A program made the position numbers and the translations under genes. This document shows positions 62,474 through 64,000 of a stretch of 64,000 nt of DNA, one piece after another. The notes under the pieces were generated by a model, which worked only from the letters and a program-made list of their open reading frames with translations, was not told the origin of the DNA and did not search any database. Positions within the stretch are counted from its first letter, which is position 1, and each line of letters starts with the position of its first letter. Origin of the DNA: Anaeromyxobacter sp. Fw109-5 (GTDB lineage Bacteria; Myxococcota; Myxococcia; Myxococcales; Anaeromyxobacteraceae); NCBI RefSeq assembly GCF_000017505.1, contig NC_009675.1, positions 3,295,001 through 3,359,000 of the forward strand, in the 5' to 3' direction.

Positions 62474-63933
62474 CGGCGCCACCCCCGCGCGCCCTTGCGG
62501 CGCACGTGGAAGGCCGCGGCGGCGCGGGCGAGCGGGCCGAAGAGCCGCCACACCGCGACGCGCGCCTCGAGCAGCCTGCTCTCCGGCGCCACGCCGCAGA
62601 GGCGCGAGAACGACCAGAGCTCCCAGCCGCCCATCAGGTTCCAGACCACGGGGTTCACGTGCTTGCCCGACACCACCCGCGCGACCTCGGCCATCATGAG
62701 GTGGTGCTCGAGCCTCATGGTCGGGTGGACGTAGGACGCGCCGAGGGGACGGAAGCCGACCCGGCCGTACGCCTTCACGAGCTCGTCCGTGCAGCTCATC
62801 ACCGCGTACCGCCGCCCCGACTGCAGCGTGGTGAGCGCGCAGTGCTTCACGAGCGTGTAGAAGAGATCGCTGCCGCGGAACTCGGGGTGCGTGCAGAACT
62901 TGGAGAGCTCGACGATCTCGTCGTGGGGCGGGGTCCCGGGCGGCAGCGTGACGTAGTCCTGGTGCTTGAGCGGCGAGTCCGGCGTGGGCGGGAACAGGAG
63001 CCGGACCGTCGCGACGATGCGGCCACGGTACTTCGCGACGAGGATGCGCGAGCGCGCGTCGAGGGCGTCCGCCATCTGCTCGTCGGTGGCCTCCGGCCCC
63101 GCCTTGCCCGCGTGCACGTACGCGAGGCGGCGAAGCGCGAGCACCTCCCGGTACTCCTCCTCGCTGCGGACGGCGCCGAAGTCCATGGCGCGGCTGGAGG
63201 AGCGGACGTGGAACCCGGTCTCGCGCAGCTGCTGCACGCTCGCGCCCGGGCCGAACTGCAGCAGGTACTGCCCGACGAGCTCGCGCGCCCCGGGCTCCTC
63301 GACGGACCAGGTCACTCCCAGCGCCAGGCTGCGCTTCGCGCCGTGCTGCGCGACCCGCGCGTGGACCACCTGGAAGCGGACCTCGGCCTGGCCCATGGTC
63401 GGGAAGGTGCAGGTGCCGCTGAACTCGACCCCGGGGATGAGGAACTTGTTCCGCAGGCTGGTGACGAGCTGCATCCCGTCCCGCGAGATGTCGACGATCC
63501 GGAAGTGGATGCGGTCGTCGTAGCGGACCGCGCTCGCCGCCACGCCCGTGGGGAGCCACTCGCGCTCGCAGGGAAACCGGGAGGCCCCGCGCTTCTCTTC
63601 GGGCGAGGGCTCCGGGTCCGCCGGCTCCGACCAGCGCACGGCCAGGATCTCCCGCCCGCGGTCGGAGCGGAGCGCGGCCACGCGGAGCGCGGCGAACGTG
63701 GTGGTGCTCGCGCCCACCCGCAGCGTCACGTCCAATTCGTCGCCGGGGGCGACCGTCCCGAGGGCAGGGCTGCGCACCAGCTCCACGCCGAGCGGAGACA
63801 GCCGCCAGACCTGCGCGGCCAGCTCGCCTGCCCGGCCCGCCACGCGGACCTGCGCCGAGATCGGGTCACCCGGCCGGACGTCAGCCGGCGAGATGGCGCC
63901 GTGGACCGGATCGCGCGCGGCGAGCGGGTGCAC
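62470..63933 (-). CDS. PilZ-GNAT N-acyltransferase (FeeM-like), partial at window edge
   Basis: At least 487 residues. The N-terminal part has two beta modules. The second shows PilZ character (ASRFPCEREW, then RIVDISRDGMQLVTS), suggesting cyclic di-GMP binding. The C-terminal half is a GNAT fold resembling the FeeM/exosortase-associated N-acyl amino acid synthases (VLALRRLAYVHAG, then IVELSKFCTHPEFRGSDLFYTLVKH). The nominal GTG at 63933 has no obvious ribosome binding site, and the frame stays open to the end of the window, so the true start may lie outside. Likely product: N-acyl amino acids or a related lipid. Confidence 0.75.
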   Translation of the reverse strand: MHPLAARDPVHGAISPADVRPGDPISAQVRVAGRAGELAAQVWRLSPLGVELVRSPALGTVAPGDELDVTLRVGASTTTFAALRVAALRSDRGREILAVRWSEPADPEPSPEEKRGASRFPCEREWLPTGVAASAVRYDDRIHFRIVDISRDGMQLVTSLRNKFLIPGVEFSGTCTFPTMGQAEVRFQVVHARVAQHGAKRSLALGVTWSVEEPGARELVGQYLLQFGPGASVQQLRETGFHVRSSSRAMDFGAVRSEEEYREVLALRRLAYVHAGKAGPEATDEQMADALDARSRILVAKYRGRIVATVRLLFPPTPDSPLKHQDYVTLPPGTPPHDEIVELSKFCTHPEFRGSDLFYTLVKHCALTTLQSGRRYAVMSCTDELVKAYGRVGFRPLGASYVHPTMRLEHHLMMAEVARVVSGKHVNPVVWNLMGGWELWSFSRLCGVAPESRLLEARVAVWRLFGPLARAAAAFHVRRKGARGWRR

Positions 63934-64000
63934 ACGCGCCGTCGCGCCCTCGAGTCCGTCGAACCGGCCTCTCGGCAGCTCCGGCGCCGAGCGAGGGGGG

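Overview
The window is very GC-rich, densely coded DNA from a free-living Gram-negative bacterium. The gene set points to Myxococcota, probably near Anaeromyxobacter: many c-type cytochromes and an aa3-type oxidase, beta-oxidation with a sigma-54 activator, thrombospondin-type-3 and Cys-repeat lipoproteins, a DUF2378-like protein (a family typical of Myxococcales), and HK/HD-GYP signalling. This assignment is inferred from gene content and composition; there is no rRNA or tRNA here to confirm it.

Region 1 (1-11.4 kb) is respiratory. A divergent P460-type cytochrome and a five-gene operon (879-4685) flank an FNR/CRP-like palindrome. The operon encodes a cupredoxin-like protein, a Tat-exported metallophosphoesterase, a short SoxA-like monoheme cytochrome, a fused SoxY-SoxZ carrier with an internal GGCAG arm, and a rhodanese. 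I read it as a reduced Sox-like periplasmic sulfur module, which is the most interesting system in the window. Next to it, on the minus strand, is a complete aa3-type cytochrome c oxidase operon (two subunit III proteins, subunits IV, II and I, a CPVC micro-protein, a diheme lipoprotein cytochrome), with sco divergent.

Region 2 (11.7-26.3 kb) holds a DUF485-ActP fused acetate symporter, an AsmA-like protein, a methyltransferase, a TSP3 surface lipoprotein, a DUF2378-like protein with a suspected frameshift, a saccharopine-dehydrogenase-like reductase and a Cache chemoreceptor. Region 3 (26.3-34.3 kb) is a fadN-fadA-fadE operon divergent from a PrpR-type sigma-54 activator, with repeated half-sites between them.

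Region 4 (34.5-46 kb) is miscellaneous: a lipoprotein with 15 Cys-rich repeats and a fibrinogen-like end, a frameshifted thioesterase, an endonuclease V homologue lacking catalytic aspartates, and small enzymes (PEBP, aldo/keto reductase, VOC, Dps, GIY-YIG, patatin). Region 5 (46-53 kb) is a LysR gene beside an unusual operon of acyl-CoA dehydrogenase, ETF-quinone-oxidoreductase-like protein and divergent ETF beta and alpha. Region 6 (53.2-55.1 kb) is an HNH endonuclease gene bracketed by diverged long inverted repeats. Region 7 (55.2-64 kb) has an outer-membrane protein, a DUF2059-like protein, a KaiC-like/PEP-synthase-type fusion, a histidine kinase-receiver-HD-GYP hybrid, an isoprenylcysteine-methyltransferase-like protein and a PilZ-acyltransferase that runs to the window edge.

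Starts were chosen by ribosome binding site and homology, and often lie inside longer open frames. All family calls are from reading the sequence; no database search was run.
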